This document shows positions 34,267-42,909 of a stretch of DNA of 64,000 nucleotides, piece by piece (position 1 is the stretch's first letter; each line of letters starts with the position of its first letter). The DNA lies in NCBI GenBank assembly GCA_047619685.1, contig JBLHLC010000022.1, positions 10,550 to 74,549 on the forward strand, in the 5' to 3' direction. Both the position numbers and the translations under genes were made by a program. This DNA is from JABDJZ01 sp047619685. GTDB taxonomy: Bacteria; Bacteroidota; Rhodothermia; Rhodothermales; UBA10348. A model generated the notes under the pieces. The model searched no databases. It saw nothing but the letters and a program-made list of their open reading frames with translations, and was not told the origin of the DNA.

Positions 34267-36888
34267 TCACGGGCGCCTGGTCAGCGCCAGAATGCGCGAC
34301 TCGGTTTGGCTACCCGCGGTCACCCGCACCAGGTACGGTCCGGCGCTCAAGCCGGCAACAGGAAGTTGGAGCACGTGGGTACCTGCCGCCAGATAGGAGG
34401 CGGGCACGGAGGCCACTACGCGCCCCGTCATATCGAATACAGAGACGCCCAGCGGTCCAGGTTTCTGGAATGAAACTTCCAGACTTGCACCGGATCCGGC
34501 CGGGTTTGGGAAAATGCTGTTCAGGCCAAAAGCGTCCGCGACCTCGGAGTCTGGTCCCGATTCTGTGCCTACCTGCGACGATTCCGAGAATGCCAGCGAA
34601 GCAATCTCAAAGCCGCCGGTCCGCACCCGGACGGTCAGTTCGTTGGTGCCTGCCTTCAACGGGATCCCCGTAAAGGCCTGCGTCTCCCAACTGCCACCGG
34701 TCGCCGAAAAATCCAGTCGCCCAGACACGTCCGTGCCGTTCTCTTCCAACTGAATGGCCCCTCCCACCGCCGAGAAAACCCGGACCTGCACGTCGTACAG
34801 CACGGACTTTGCGACCTCTACGGTATATCCGAGCCACTCCCGGGACGCGATATTGCCCACGAAATACCCTTCAACCTCGTCCCATTCGATGTCCACCGAT
34901 TCAGGACGAAAGACCCCGGCTCCGGCTGTGAGGTCAGAATAAGCGTCTCCAAGGTCGAAAAAGGCTGCCGTTACCACACCGGGGATCGCTGCAGGGCGCA
35001 TGAGATAGGGTGCTCGTCCGCAAGACGCAACGGTCACGGAGGCATTTGCCGGATCCGAGCGGTTGCCACGTGCGTCGCGCGCGACGGCACTGACCTCATA
35101 ACACCCCGCCGACACACCCGCCAGGGTGTACGCGAAAGGTGCAGATACGCTTGCGATGGGGGCAATCCCCTGAAAAAAGGTAACCTGATCAAGATCGTCG
35201 TCCCGGTCCGTGGCCGTTGCGGAGAACTCCAGCGTCTCGCCAGGTTGTATCGTTCCGCCGTCTGAAGGCGAGTTCAGTACGACGGTCGGCACCGCGCCGG
35301 TCTCCACAAACGTGAGGCCATCGATCTCATATCCGGTCGATTTGGATGAGAACCTCAAGACGTGCAGGCCGGCGGGAAGATCGACGTCAACCAAGGACGC
35401 GTTGGACCAGTCCGGGCTCTGCGGCAGATTGAAGGATCCGATCGCAGCACCGTCCAGGGACAGTTCAAAGCGGCCCTCTCCTCGGAACTGCGCCGTAATC
35501 TCGTACACCCCCTCATCAACCTGTACGGTGTATTCCGTCCATTCCCGGTTGCCCAACCCGGTCAGATAGTGTCCGCCGGTCTCGTACCGCGCGGCAATAT
35601 CGACAGACTCCTCAGTGCGAAACACGCCCGTATTGATGTTGTCCAACTCGAAGTATCCGACGCCATTCCCACCCAAGTCGTAGCTCTCCATTTCAATCTG
35701 GCCCGGGATCTTCTGGGGAGAAATGGTGGCTGGGGCCTTGCCGCACGTCGAGCCAACCGTCAGCGCTATGGGTTCGGTGCGGGAGGTCCAGCCTTCGGTG
35801 TCCCGTGCTTCCATGGTTACCGAATAGCAGCCCTCCTGGACATCGGCAAGTTCGAGATCGAACGGTCCGGCCGAAAGGTTCGCCAGCACGACGTCGCCCT
35901 GCCGGATAGTGACCAGCTCGAGTTGCCCGTCCGGATCCGACGCCTCGCCATCCAGAATGATGGTGCTGCCCGGGGAGGCCGTCACCGCCGAGGGAGTGAG
36001 CGACACCTGCGGCAGCGTCCCGGCGTTCTCGTAGACCCGGACGTAGTCTATGAGCATCTGAGTGGGGAAAGCGCCGGCATCTACGTCCGGGCCTCCCCAA
36101 TTGCCGCCAACCGCCACGTTAAATAGCAGATGGAAGGGCTGGTCGAAAGGCCAGGTCTGCCATCCAGCGCCCGCGTCCCGATAGAAACCGGAACCGGCTA
36201 CTCCCGGGGCGACAATCTGGACCAGCTGGTCATCATAGTAGAACCGTATCTCGGCCGGCGTCCATTCGACTGCATACTCGTGAAAGGCACTGACGCCATC
36301 GGCAAACTGGACCGTTCCCGTCGGGTTATTGCCCAGATAGGAGCGGCGATCCAACATGTGAAGTGAGGCGTGCATAGTGCCCTCATCCTTTCCGACGTGC
36401 TCGACGATGTCGATTTCACCGCTGTTGGGCCATATGCCGTAGTAGTTGTCCTCGGGCAGCATCCAGATCCCGGACCACGTCCCGACCCCACGCGGGATTT
36501 GGGCTCTCACCTCGAAGCGCCCATATCGCCATGAGGCCTTCCCGCGCGAGACGAGTCGCGCGGACGAGTATGAGGACCCGTTGGTGCGGGCCTCAATAAT
36601 GAGGTGGTCGCCGTCAACCCGGGAATTCTCCGGCAGGTCGGTATAGGCCTGCAGTTCCTGATTTCCCCATCCGCCCCCGCCGATATCGTACCCCCACTTC
36701 GAGGGATCGGGGGCTCCGGCGTAATTGAATTCGTCAGACCAGATCAGGTCCCAGGTTTGGCCGAGTGCAGGGACGGCACCCAGTGGCACCGCAAATGCAA
36801 GAAACAGACTGGCCGTCAGCAGGCGGCGTTTACTCTGCCTCGACGAGGTCCAAAATCTGCGAGCTTGAATCATTTCGATGACATCCAT
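34267..36888 (-). CDS. Secreted GH16 laminarinase with CBM-like modules and T9SS tail
   Basis: 873 residues from the ATG at 36888 (a second ATG lies at 36873). The signal peptide is RRLLTASLFLAFAVPLGAVPALGQ. The GH16 domain (about 45-285) carries the catalytic signature GEIDIVEHVG with its two Glu and one Asp, preceded by ELQAYTDLPENS and followed by HEYAVEWTPAEIRFYYDD, as in bacterial laminarinases. Next come an Ig-like segment, a CBM6-like module (IEMESYDLGGNG, REWTEYTVQV), a second Ig-like segment and another CBM6-like module lacking some aromatic residues (AFFDLGDAYSD, REWLGYTVEV). The end is a sorting domain (NSIFPNPAGSGA, VSVFDMTGRV, GPYLVRV). It is 43 bp downstream of lacI and probably cotranscribed with it. 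Confidence 0.9.
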   Translation of the reverse strand: MDVIEMIQARRFWTSSRQSKRRLLTASLFLAFAVPLGAVPALGQTWDLIWSDEFNYAGAPDPSKWGYDIGGGGWGNQELQAYTDLPENSRVDGDHLIIEARTNGSSYSSARLVSRGKASWRYGRFEVRAQIPRGVGTWSGIWMLPEDNYYGIWPNSGEIDIVEHVGKDEGTMHASLHMLDRRSYLGNNPTGTVQFADGVSAFHEYAVEWTPAEIRFYYDDQLVQIVAPGVAGSGFYRDAGAGWQTWPFDQPFHLLFNVAVGGNWGGPDVDAGAFPTQMLIDYVRVYENAGTLPQVSLTPSAVTASPGSTIILDGEASDPDGQLELVTIRQGDVVLANLSAGPFDLELADVQEGCYSVTMEARDTEGWTSRTEPIALTVGSTCGKAPATISPQKIPGQIEMESYDLGGNGVGYFELDNINTGVFRTEESVDIAARYETGGHYLTGLGNREWTEYTVQVDEGVYEITAQFRGEGRFELSLDGAAIGSFNLPQSPDWSNASLVDVDLPAGLHVLRFSSKSTGYEIDGLTFVETGAVPTVVLNSPSDGGTIQPGETLEFSATATDRDDDLDQVTFFQGIAPIASVSAPFAYTLAGVSAGCYEVSAVARDARGNRSDPANASVTVASCGRAPYLMRPAAIPGVVTAAFFDLGDAYSDLTAGAGVFRPESVDIEWDEVEGYFVGNIASREWLGYTVEVAKSVLYDVQVRVFSAVGGAIQLEENGTDVSGRLDFSATGGSWETQAFTGIPLKAGTNELTVRVRTGGFEIASLAFSESSQVGTESGPDSEVADAFGLNSIFPNPAGSGASLEVSFQKPGPLGVSVFDMTGRVVASVPASYLAAGTHVLQLPVAGLSAGPYLVRVTAGSQTESRILALTRRP

Positions 36889-36931
36889 ACCGCGTCTGGT
36901 CGGCGGACTACTGCTGAGGAGATTCGAACTG

Positions 36932-37936
36932 TCACCCGGCTGGGGGGCCCGTGGACTCCCTGACCACCAGTTCCACGGGGAGCGTGATGCTGAATACGTC
37001 GCTGGAGCCCTGATCCCTGATTTTCCGCACCACGGACTGGATGGCCCGAACGCCAATATCGTGAATGGGCACAGCCACTGTGGTCAGCGGCGGTGTGGCG
37101 AACCGGGCACTCGGAACGGAGTCGAATCCGATCAAGGACATGTCGTCTGGCACCTTGACGCCGGCCGCCAGAAACGTAGAGAGCATTCCCAGGGCGCAGT
37201 AATCGTTTGCGGCAACCACCGCGGTTGGACGCGTTGGGCGCGCAAGGATGGCTTTGGCTGCCGCGACTCCGTCTTCCTGGTCATACCCGCCAGCAAAGAC
37301 TTCGAAATCGTGGATTCCAGCCTCCTGCATCGCTTCCTTAAAGCCAGCCAGGCGTTCCTTGGAGTCGAATGCCAATTGGGGTCCCCTGACGTATGCAATA
37401 TTGCGGTGCCCTAGATCAAGCAAGTGACGGACCGCGAGTTTTGTCCCCCCTTTGTTGTCAAAATTGATGATGTCCACCAGGTGCCGATCCGCCTCAGCCA
37501 CTGGAGAGTTCACAAAAACAATGGGAGCGTCAGTGGTGAGATCCAGTTGTTTGGGGGTCATCTGCGGCGCCATCACTATGAGCCCGTCCACGCGCTTGTA
37601 CACAGACTGGACCGAAGCCTGCCATTCAGACGGCTCGTGATGGGAGGCCGAAATAAGCAGGAAAAGGCCATTTTCCTTTGCCGTGCGGTCTATCCCCGTC
37701 AGGAACTCGGAGAAGAACTCTCCGGTGACAAACGGCAGGAGAATCCCAATCCCGCCGGTTCGCCTACCCAGAAGCGATCGTGCGTTGGGGTTCGGGATGT
37801 ATCCAAGCTCCGCTGCCGCCGTCTCAACCCTGGCACGCTTATCTTCCGCCACGGTGCAGGTATCATTCAATACACGTGAGACGGTCGATATGGACACGCC
37901 CGCGTGCTGTGCGACGTCTCGTATGGTACTCGCCAT
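36932..37936 (-). CDS. LacI-family transcriptional regulator of the laminarin locus
   Basis: A 334-residue repressor. The N-terminal helix-turn-helix and hinge are standard: TIRDVAQHAGVSISTVSRVLND and ELGYIPNPNARSLLG. A periplasmic-binding-protein-like effector domain follows (GIGILLPFVTGEFF, VDGLIVMAPQ, RHLLDLGHRNIAYVRG, VVAANDYCALGML, DDMSLIGFDSV, LTTVAVP). The effector is probably glucose, laminaribiose or a derivative. Its ATG is 22 bp downstream of a perfect copy of the 14-bp operator, implying autorepression. The other operator copies lie at the secreted protein gene, GH81 and the symporter, so this is likely the local regulator of the set. Binding is inferred from site position, not shown. 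Confidence 0.9.
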   Translation of the reverse strand: MASTIRDVAQHAGVSISTVSRVLNDTCTVAEDKRARVETAAAELGYIPNPNARSLLGRRTGGIGILLPFVTGEFFSEFLTGIDRTAKENGLFLLISASHHEPSEWQASVQSVYKRVDGLIVMAPQMTPKQLDLTTDAPIVFVNSPVAEADRHLVDIINFDNKGGTKLAVRHLLDLGHRNIAYVRGPQLAFDSKERLAGFKEAMQEAGIHDFEVFAGGYDQEDGVAAAKAILARPTRPTAVVAANDYCALGMLSTFLAAGVKVPDDMSLIGFDSVPSARFATPPLTTVAVPIHDIGVRAIQSVVRKIRDQGSSDVFSITLPVELVVRESTGPPAG

Positions 37937-37958
37937 GCAGTTAGCGCTCGTAGGCCGC

Positions 37959-37972
37959 TGAAAAGGTTTTCA
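37959..37972. promoter_or_regulatory. LacI-type operator, copy 5 (TGAAAAGGTTTTCA)
   Basis: Perfect 14-bp site between the divergent lacI (ATG at 37936) and SGNH hydrolase genes. Its position suggests autoregulation of lacI and the downstream GH16 gene, and possibly control of the SGNH hydrolase, whose most likely start is 22 bp on the other side. Confidence 0.7.
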
Positions 37973-37993
37973 CACGAAAGTAATCCATTACGA

Positions 37994-39802
37994 TTGTCCG
38001 CACAAACCACTCCCGCGTTTCGTCCTGCCACGCGGCTGAGGGTCGGCCTTTTTGCTGCCCTCGCCACCGCTCTCCCGCTGGTTGTTCTGGTCGGGGCGGA
38101 ACTGCTGCTTCAGGCCTTTGGCGTTGCCGAGTCTGAGCGCACCGTGTTCATCGAGGTGGATCCGGCTGGCCAGTACCTGGCTCTGAACCCGGAGTATGTC
38201 TCGAGGTATTTTCAGAAGTTCGTCCCGGGTGTTCCATTTACCCCGTTTCGATCAAAAAAGGACGACTCCATCTACCGCGTTTTCGTAGTGGGTGGTTCGA
38301 GCGCCGCCGGATTCCCGTACCGGTTCTATAACGGATTCCCCGGGCGACTGGCTCAGGAACTGCGCGCGGCGCGATTCCCTCAGAAAGTTGAGGTCGTGAA
38401 TCTGGGGATGTCGGCCGTCAACAGCTACACCGTGCTCGATCTGGGTCGAGAAGCGCTTCGCTGGCAGCCGGACGCGCTGGTGGTGTACGCCGGTCACAAC
38501 GAATACTACGGGGCATTTGGAACGGGGGGTAACGAATCGTCGCTCGGCGGATCCAGGTGGCTGAAACTCGCCGTTATGCGGCTGAGGCGGACAGTGCTGT
38601 ACACGCTGGCCGAGTTCTTGTTTGACCTTGCGAGGGGTTCCCACAGCCAGAATCCCGAGACAGAACGAACCCTGATGGCCAGCGTCGTCAGGGATTCCGA
38701 TATCGAATGGGGAGGCGAGACCTTTGCCGCAGGGGTCAGCCAGTTTGGGGCAAACATGGGCGCACTGCTGAAGGCCTCCCGGGAGGCTGGCGTCAAAACC
38801 TATGTGGGCACCTTGGTCTCCAATCTGGCCGATCAACCTCCGCTCTCGGACCGGGCAGACGCCAACAGTGCGTACCAGGAAGGCGTCATCCTGCGCGAGG
38901 ATGGTCAGTTTTCGGCGGCCAAAACCGCCTTTGAACGTGCCCGGCAGTCTGACGGGATCCGCTTCAGGGCGCCCTCTGAACTGAACATGTGGCTCCGTGG
39001 AAACGTGACGGCACTCGGTGCCACGCTGGTGGACCTGGAGGCGGACTTTACGTCTAAGAGCCCGCATGGGCTGGAAGGCAGTTCCCTCTTCACTGACCAC
39101 TTGCACCCGAATGCAAGGGGATATCTCGCCATGGCCACCGCCTTCAGAGAGGCCATGGAGACCCTCCCTCCCGCCCTCTCAATCAGTGCGGACTCTAGCC
39201 TGGATCCGCTGGACGAATCGCATGCCCGATTGCTTCTTCTACGACTCCTGGGCGACTATCCCTTCAATAAAGATGCGGATCTGGAGGAGGTGAACGCCAC
39301 CTACATCCGTGTTTTGAACGATGCGCAACGCCGATCCGTCGCCGATTCCGTCGCCGTCGGTGTCATCACGGGCCAGATTGATTATCCCGCGGCGCAGCTG
39401 AAGGTCTCTCAACTGCTGCTTGCTCAGGGCGATACGCTCTCAGCATTTCGGTCCTACCGCGCACTTCTGGAGTGGCAACCGCTGAATGAGGCGCTCGAGC
39501 GCGAGGTGCTTCAGATCGGACTGGGCAACCAGCGGCTGGACGCCGAGGCGGACGGACTGGCGCTTCTGGCGGCGGGTCGACGCGGCGACAAATTCAGCAT
39601 CGACGCCCTCGGCGCGATTCGGCTTCGTCAGGGTAAGCTGGATGACGCCAGTGTGATTCTGGCGCGGTCGGAGCAATTGGACCCTCACGATCCAGTCATG
39701 CTGTTCAATCAGGCCCGCCTGCACGTGTTGCGCGGAGATACGCTGACTGCCCGCTCCTACTTCTCACGATACCAGGCTGCCGCCGGGACCGGCGGACGCT
39801 GA
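37994..39802 (+). CDS. SGNH/GDSL-type hydrolase with C-terminal TPR-like region
   Basis: About 602 residues from a TTG at 37994; the frame stays open back to 37904, but that region contains the lacI operator and start. An N-terminal membrane anchor (LFAALATALPLVVLVGAELLLQAFG) exposes the enzyme to the periplasm. SGNH blocks are visible: the nucleophile Ser in VVGGSSAAGFPY, Gly/Asn positions in VVNLGMSAVNS and YAGHNEYYGAFG, and the Asp-His dyad in FTDHLHPNARGY. The last 200 residues are helical and TPR-like (LLLAQGDTLSAFRSYRALLEWQP, LDDASVILARSEQLDP). Such proteins may de-esterify cell-envelope polysaccharides, but the substrate is unknown. It converges with a TPR lipoprotein gene 12 bp away. 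Confidence 0.78.
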   Translation: MSAQTTPAFRPATRLRVGLFAALATALPLVVLVGAELLLQAFGVAESERTVFIEVDPAGQYLALNPEYVSRYFQKFVPGVPFTPFRSKKDDSIYRVFVVGGSSAAGFPYRFYNGFPGRLAQELRAARFPQKVEVVNLGMSAVNSYTVLDLGREALRWQPDALVVYAGHNEYYGAFGTGGNESSLGGSRWLKLAVMRLRRTVLYTLAEFLFDLARGSHSQNPETERTLMASVVRDSDIEWGGETFAAGVSQFGANMGALLKASREAGVKTYVGTLVSNLADQPPLSDRADANSAYQEGVILREDGQFSAAKTAFERARQSDGIRFRAPSELNMWLRGNVTALGATLVDLEADFTSKSPHGLEGSSLFTDHLHPNARGYLAMATAFREAMETLPPALSISADSSLDPLDESHARLLLLRLLGDYPFNKDADLEEVNATYIRVLNDAQRRSVADSVAVGVITGQIDYPAAQLKVSQLLLAQGDTLSAFRSYRALLEWQPLNEALEREVLQIGLGNQRLDAEADGLALLAAGRRGDKFSIDALGAIRLRQGKLDDASVILARSEQLDPHDPVMLFNQARLHVLRGDTLTARSYFSRYQAAAGTGGR

Positions 39803-39814
39803 GGCACAACCAGG

Positions 39815-41041
39815 CTAGCCGGCCGCCAGCAGCGCCTTGACACGGGCGACCGTCGGATTGTCCGGCGCGAGGGCTTCTGCCCTCCCCAGAAACAGCCTCG
39901 CCCTGGAAAGCTGATTGGTCCGCCCATAGTGCACGGCCAGGTTGAGCCAGGGCTCCAGGGCCTGCGGGTGTTCGTCGGCAATCTTCAGCAGCCTGCTGAC
40001 GCCTTCCTCGGTGCGGCCAATCTGGAGGTACAACGTGGCCAAGTTGCTTTTCATCACTATGTCATCAGGCGCAAGGGCGACGGCGCGACCGTAGGCCTTC
40101 AGTGCCTCCCTGTGACGTCCCAGCTTGCGGAGCGACTCCCCATACCGCGCAAACCCGACTGCCGATGGGGCATCTCTGGCCTGAAGTTCGAGCCGCTCCG
40201 ATACGGCGAGCACTGCCCGTACGGAATCGGCTCGGGTCAACTCTGCGGCCCCGCGTGCGGACTCGCCCTGACGCTGCAGCGCCTGCCCCAGGGCGAATCG
40301 TGCGGTGTAATTCCAGGGCTCCTTTCGCACAAGCGGACCGAGGGTAGCGACTGCATCGCGATACTCCTGATTCTGCAGCTGCATTCTTCCCAACTGGAGT
40401 TGGAACGCGGTGTTTTCGCCGTCAATGACAACTGCGTGCGAAACGGTCGCCAACGCACCTGACATATCGCCTGATCGCTCCAGCATCCGAGACAGGCTGT
40501 ACGCAGCGGGAGCGTACGTCGGGTCGGACTCAACCGCGCGCTCGTAGGCGACCCGGGCACTATCCACGCTACCAAGTTGCTCCAGGGCGCCGCCAACGGC
40601 ATGGTAAACGCGAGCGCCCGATGTGCTCTCTGTCCGGAAATGCCCCAGCGCCTGGCGGTACTGCTGCTGGGCAAAGGCCACATTGCCCCGATTCACGCCG
40701 AGCCCCGGGTAGGTAGGCGCGAGTTGGGCCACCTGGCCGTATTCCTCCTCCGCCGAGTCATACTGGTTGAGTTCAAACAGCAGACGGCCCCGCAGGAAAT
40801 GAGGTTCTGGCCGGGCTCTTGCCATCATCACGGCCGAATCGGCAAACGCCAAACCAAGCGTATAGTCCTCCCTGAGGAGCGCCTCCTGAGCGGCTTGCAC
40901 CAGGCGCGAGGGCCGTCCTGTCAAGGGGGCCGGACTCGGCCCACAGCCGGTCATGGACGAAGCAGCGAACACGCTGACGACGACCAGGGCGATGATCACT
41001 CCGGGCCTGCTTAACCCTGGGGGCCGGTGGTTTTGTGGCAT
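39815..41041 (-). CDS. TPR-repeat lipoprotein
   Basis: A 408-residue protein from the ATG at 41041 (the frame opens to 41155 without signal features). The N-terminus is a lipoprotein signal ending SSMTGCGPSP. The rest is an almost continuous array of tetratricopeptide repeats, such as FELNQYDSAEEEYGQVAQLAP, LEQLGSVDSARVAYERAVESD, LRKLGRHREALKAYGRAVALAP and YGRTNQLSRARLFLGRAEALAP, about eight to nine in all. TPR arrays bind partner proteins; no catalytic domain is present. It converges with the SGNH hydrolase that has its own TPR-like tail, so the two could interact. It is divergent from the Rrf2 gene. Confidence 0.82.
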   Translation of the reverse strand: MPQNHRPPGLSRPGVIIALVVVSVFAASSMTGCGPSPAPLTGRPSRLVQAAQEALLREDYTLGLAFADSAVMMARARPEPHFLRGRLLFELNQYDSAEEEYGQVAQLAPTYPGLGVNRGNVAFAQQQYRQALGHFRTESTSGARVYHAVGGALEQLGSVDSARVAYERAVESDPTYAPAAYSLSRMLERSGDMSGALATVSHAVVIDGENTAFQLQLGRMQLQNQEYRDAVATLGPLVRKEPWNYTARFALGQALQRQGESARGAAELTRADSVRAVLAVSERLELQARDAPSAVGFARYGESLRKLGRHREALKAYGRAVALAPDDIVMKSNLATLYLQIGRTEEGVSRLLKIADEHPQALEPWLNLAVHYGRTNQLSRARLFLGRAEALAPDNPTVARVKALLAAG

Positions 41042-41176
41042 GCTGTGTGTACCCTCGCGAGAGGCCGGATCAAGTTTCCGTCCCGAACGCAGCTTCTCCG
41101 ACTGGTGTTCTTGGGCCCAAAGCGAAATACGAGGATGGCCGCGGCACGCCTGCAACCCCGACCCCTTCGAGGAGTT

Positions 41177-41635
41177 GTGGTATTAACGATAATCGCCTCC
41201 GGTATCTTGTTCTCAAACGCTGCTCAATACGCTTTGCGGGCCGTTGCCCATCTTGGGGCGGACGAGAGCGAGACCTACGTACCCGCCCGGAAAATCGCTG
41301 AGGACCTCCAGATCCCGCCGACCTTCCTGGCCAAAGTCCTCAAGCAGCTCGTGGACGAAGGTATTTTGGTGGCCTACCGAGGACCGACGGGAGGCATCAA
41401 GTTGTCTCGGCCCGCCTCCGAGATCACCGTGAGGCAGTTGGTGGAAGCCATCGACGGCCCTGATATCTTTACACAGTGCATTCTCGGGTTGCCTGGATGC
41501 GGCAACAGAAAACCCTGCCCGATGCATGACGGTTGGGCACCTATCCGGAATTCGTTGGCGACGGAGTTTGAAGCCCAGACAGTGGAACGCCTCTCGGAAG
41601 CATACAGAACCGGGGCGCTTCGACTCAGGCCGTAG
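41177..41635 (+). CDS. Rrf2-family regulator with Fe-S-type cysteines
   Basis: A winged-helix Rrf2 regulator (NsrR/IscR group). The core NAAQYALRAVAHLGADESETYV, then KIAEDLQIPPTFLAKVLKQL and GILVAYRGPTGGIKLSRPA, fits the family. Three cysteines in CILGLPGCGNRKPCPMH (spacing Cx6Cx5C) could hold an iron-sulfur cluster that senses NO, oxygen or cluster supply. The start is uncertain: GTG at 41177 (152 aa) has GAGGAG just upstream but too close, and TTG at 41207 (142 aa) gives the more usual length. It is divergent from the TPR gene and overlaps, tail to tail, a decayed Rrf2 copy on the other strand. Confidence 0.82.
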   Translation: MVLTIIASGILFSNAAQYALRAVAHLGADESETYVPARKIAEDLQIPPTFLAKVLKQLVDEGILVAYRGPTGGIKLSRPASEITVRQLVEAIDGPDIFTQCILGLPGCGNRKPCPMHDGWAPIRNSLATEFEAQTVERLSEAYRTGALRLRP

Positions 41636-41994
41636 ACGCGAGAGCTTGTCCGGCCAGCCGGCCGACAGCGAGATCCGGAGAGCATTTGGCGGCCACATCC
41701 CCCATTCGGACCCGGTCGAGTGCCCACTGGACGTTGAGAACTGTGGCAGCAGACAGTCCGCGCCCGGCTGACAGTCGTTGCAGACCCCGAGGGGACAATC
41801 CAGTTTGGAACTCTCTGGGTCCAGAACCCGAAGATCTCCGCGAGGCTCAGGCCGTCGGACTCCGACCGCCATCTGTAGCCACCCGATGGACCCCGCGTCC
41901 CTTCGATTATGCCGGCTGCTTTCATGGCCCCCAAACTCTTGGCAAGAACCGACTCCGTGAGGTGGAGGGCCCTCCCCATGATTTCCGAGTCGTT
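41625..41994 (-). pseudogene. Decayed Rrf2-family regulator
   Basis: The minus strand encodes an Rrf2 protein broken at least twice. One frame gives NDSEIMGRALHLTESVLAKS, then GAMKAAGIIEGTRGPSGGYR and LSLAEIFGF. A shift near 41840 leads to LDPESSKLDCPLGVCNDCQP with GADCLL, which has its own cysteine cluster. A second shift near 41745 leads to VLNVQWALDRVRMGDVAAKC and the end QALASTA. In-frame stops lie directly upstream of the first segment, and the expected N-terminal helix (about 20-25 residues) is missing. Its end overlaps the end of the intact Rrf2 gene by 11 bp. It is not a copy of that gene, since the cysteine motif and sequence differ. Confidence 0.7.
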
Positions 41995-42126
41995 TGTCTG
42001 TTATTACGACCTTGCCTGCTGTTTCTATAGTGTCGAGTCCCGGCTTCACGAAAGCTTCTCTCTCAGTTTGGTTGGTGAGGAGGACTCTCGCATCGACATT
42101 TGTCCCAGCAACACAGCCCTTTCAGT

Positions 42127-42879
42127 ATGCAATTGAAGGATCGCGTGGTCTTGATCACCGGGGCCGGATCAGGGATCGGGGCGGCAACGGCACGTCTTGC
42201 CTCTAAGGAGGGCGCGAGCGTAGTCCTGTGCGGCAGGAGACCCGACCCTCTTCAGGCCGTGGCAGCCGCTTTGGAGGGCCCAAGCTTGGTGGTCTCGGCC
42301 GACGTTACCGTCCAGGCGGACTGTCAGCGCGTTGTGCTGGCCGCTCTGGACAGGTTCGGCCGTATCGACGTCCTGTTTAATAATGCCGGCGTCATCTATC
42401 GGGGGAAACCCGTGCACACAACAACCCTCCAAGAGTGGGAAACAACCTTCAGCGTGAATGTAACGGGGACGTTTCTCATGTCGAAAGCGGTGCTCCCCGA
42501 CATGCTCCGACGGGGGGCCGGCAGCGTGGTCAACAACGCCTCATTCGTGGGATTGGCCGGCGGCGATGAGATTGCCGCCTACGCCGCCTCAAAAGGCGCG
42601 GTGGTTCTCCTGACCCGGTCCATGGCGCGCGATTATGCGCCGAGTGGCATCCGGGTCAACTGCGTCTGCCCTGGCAGCGTCGATACGCCCATGCTGGACC
42701 GCGAAATGGAAGCAATGGGCGGTGCCGACACCGTGCTGCCCCTTTTTGCCAGCAAACATCCGCTCGGCAGGATTGGCCGTTCCCAGGAGGTCGCCGCAGC
42801 GGTTGTGTTCCTGGCCTCGGACGCGGCCTCCTTCATGACCGGCGTTTCCTTACCCGTCGACGGCGGCCGTCTTGCGTGA
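42127..42879 (+). CDS. Short-chain dehydrogenase (classical SDR)
   Basis: A 250-residue NAD(P)-dependent oxidoreductase from the ATG at 42127; a longer frame to 42100 adds nothing conserved. Classical SDR motifs in order: TGAGSGIG (cofactor), NNAGVIY, NNASFVG (active-site Ser), YAASKG (Tyr and Lys), CPGSVDTPM and the C-terminal GVSLPVDGG. This 250-residue type typically reduces sugars, polyols or acyl groups. It stands alone on the plus strand and converges with a Gfo/Idh/MocA oxidoreductase gene 30 bp away. No specific substrate can be assigned. Confidence 0.87.
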   Translation: MQLKDRVVLITGAGSGIGAATARLASKEGASVVLCGRRPDPLQAVAAALEGPSLVVSADVTVQADCQRVVLAALDRFGRIDVLFNNAGVIYRGKPVHTTTLQEWETTFSVNVTGTFLMSKAVLPDMLRRGAGSVVNNASFVGLAGGDEIAAYAASKGAVVLLTRSMARDYAPSGIRVNCVCPGSVDTPMLDREMEAMGGADTVLPLFASKHPLGRIGRSQEVAAAVVFLASDAASFMTGVSLPVDGGRLA

Positions 42880-42909
42880 CACTCGGGTAGGCCGCCACGG
42901 CCGCCGGCG

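Noticed and set aside
37904..37993. Upstream extension of the SGNH hydrolase to 37904
   Set aside because: It would overlap the lacI start and operator and adds no signal or conserved residues.
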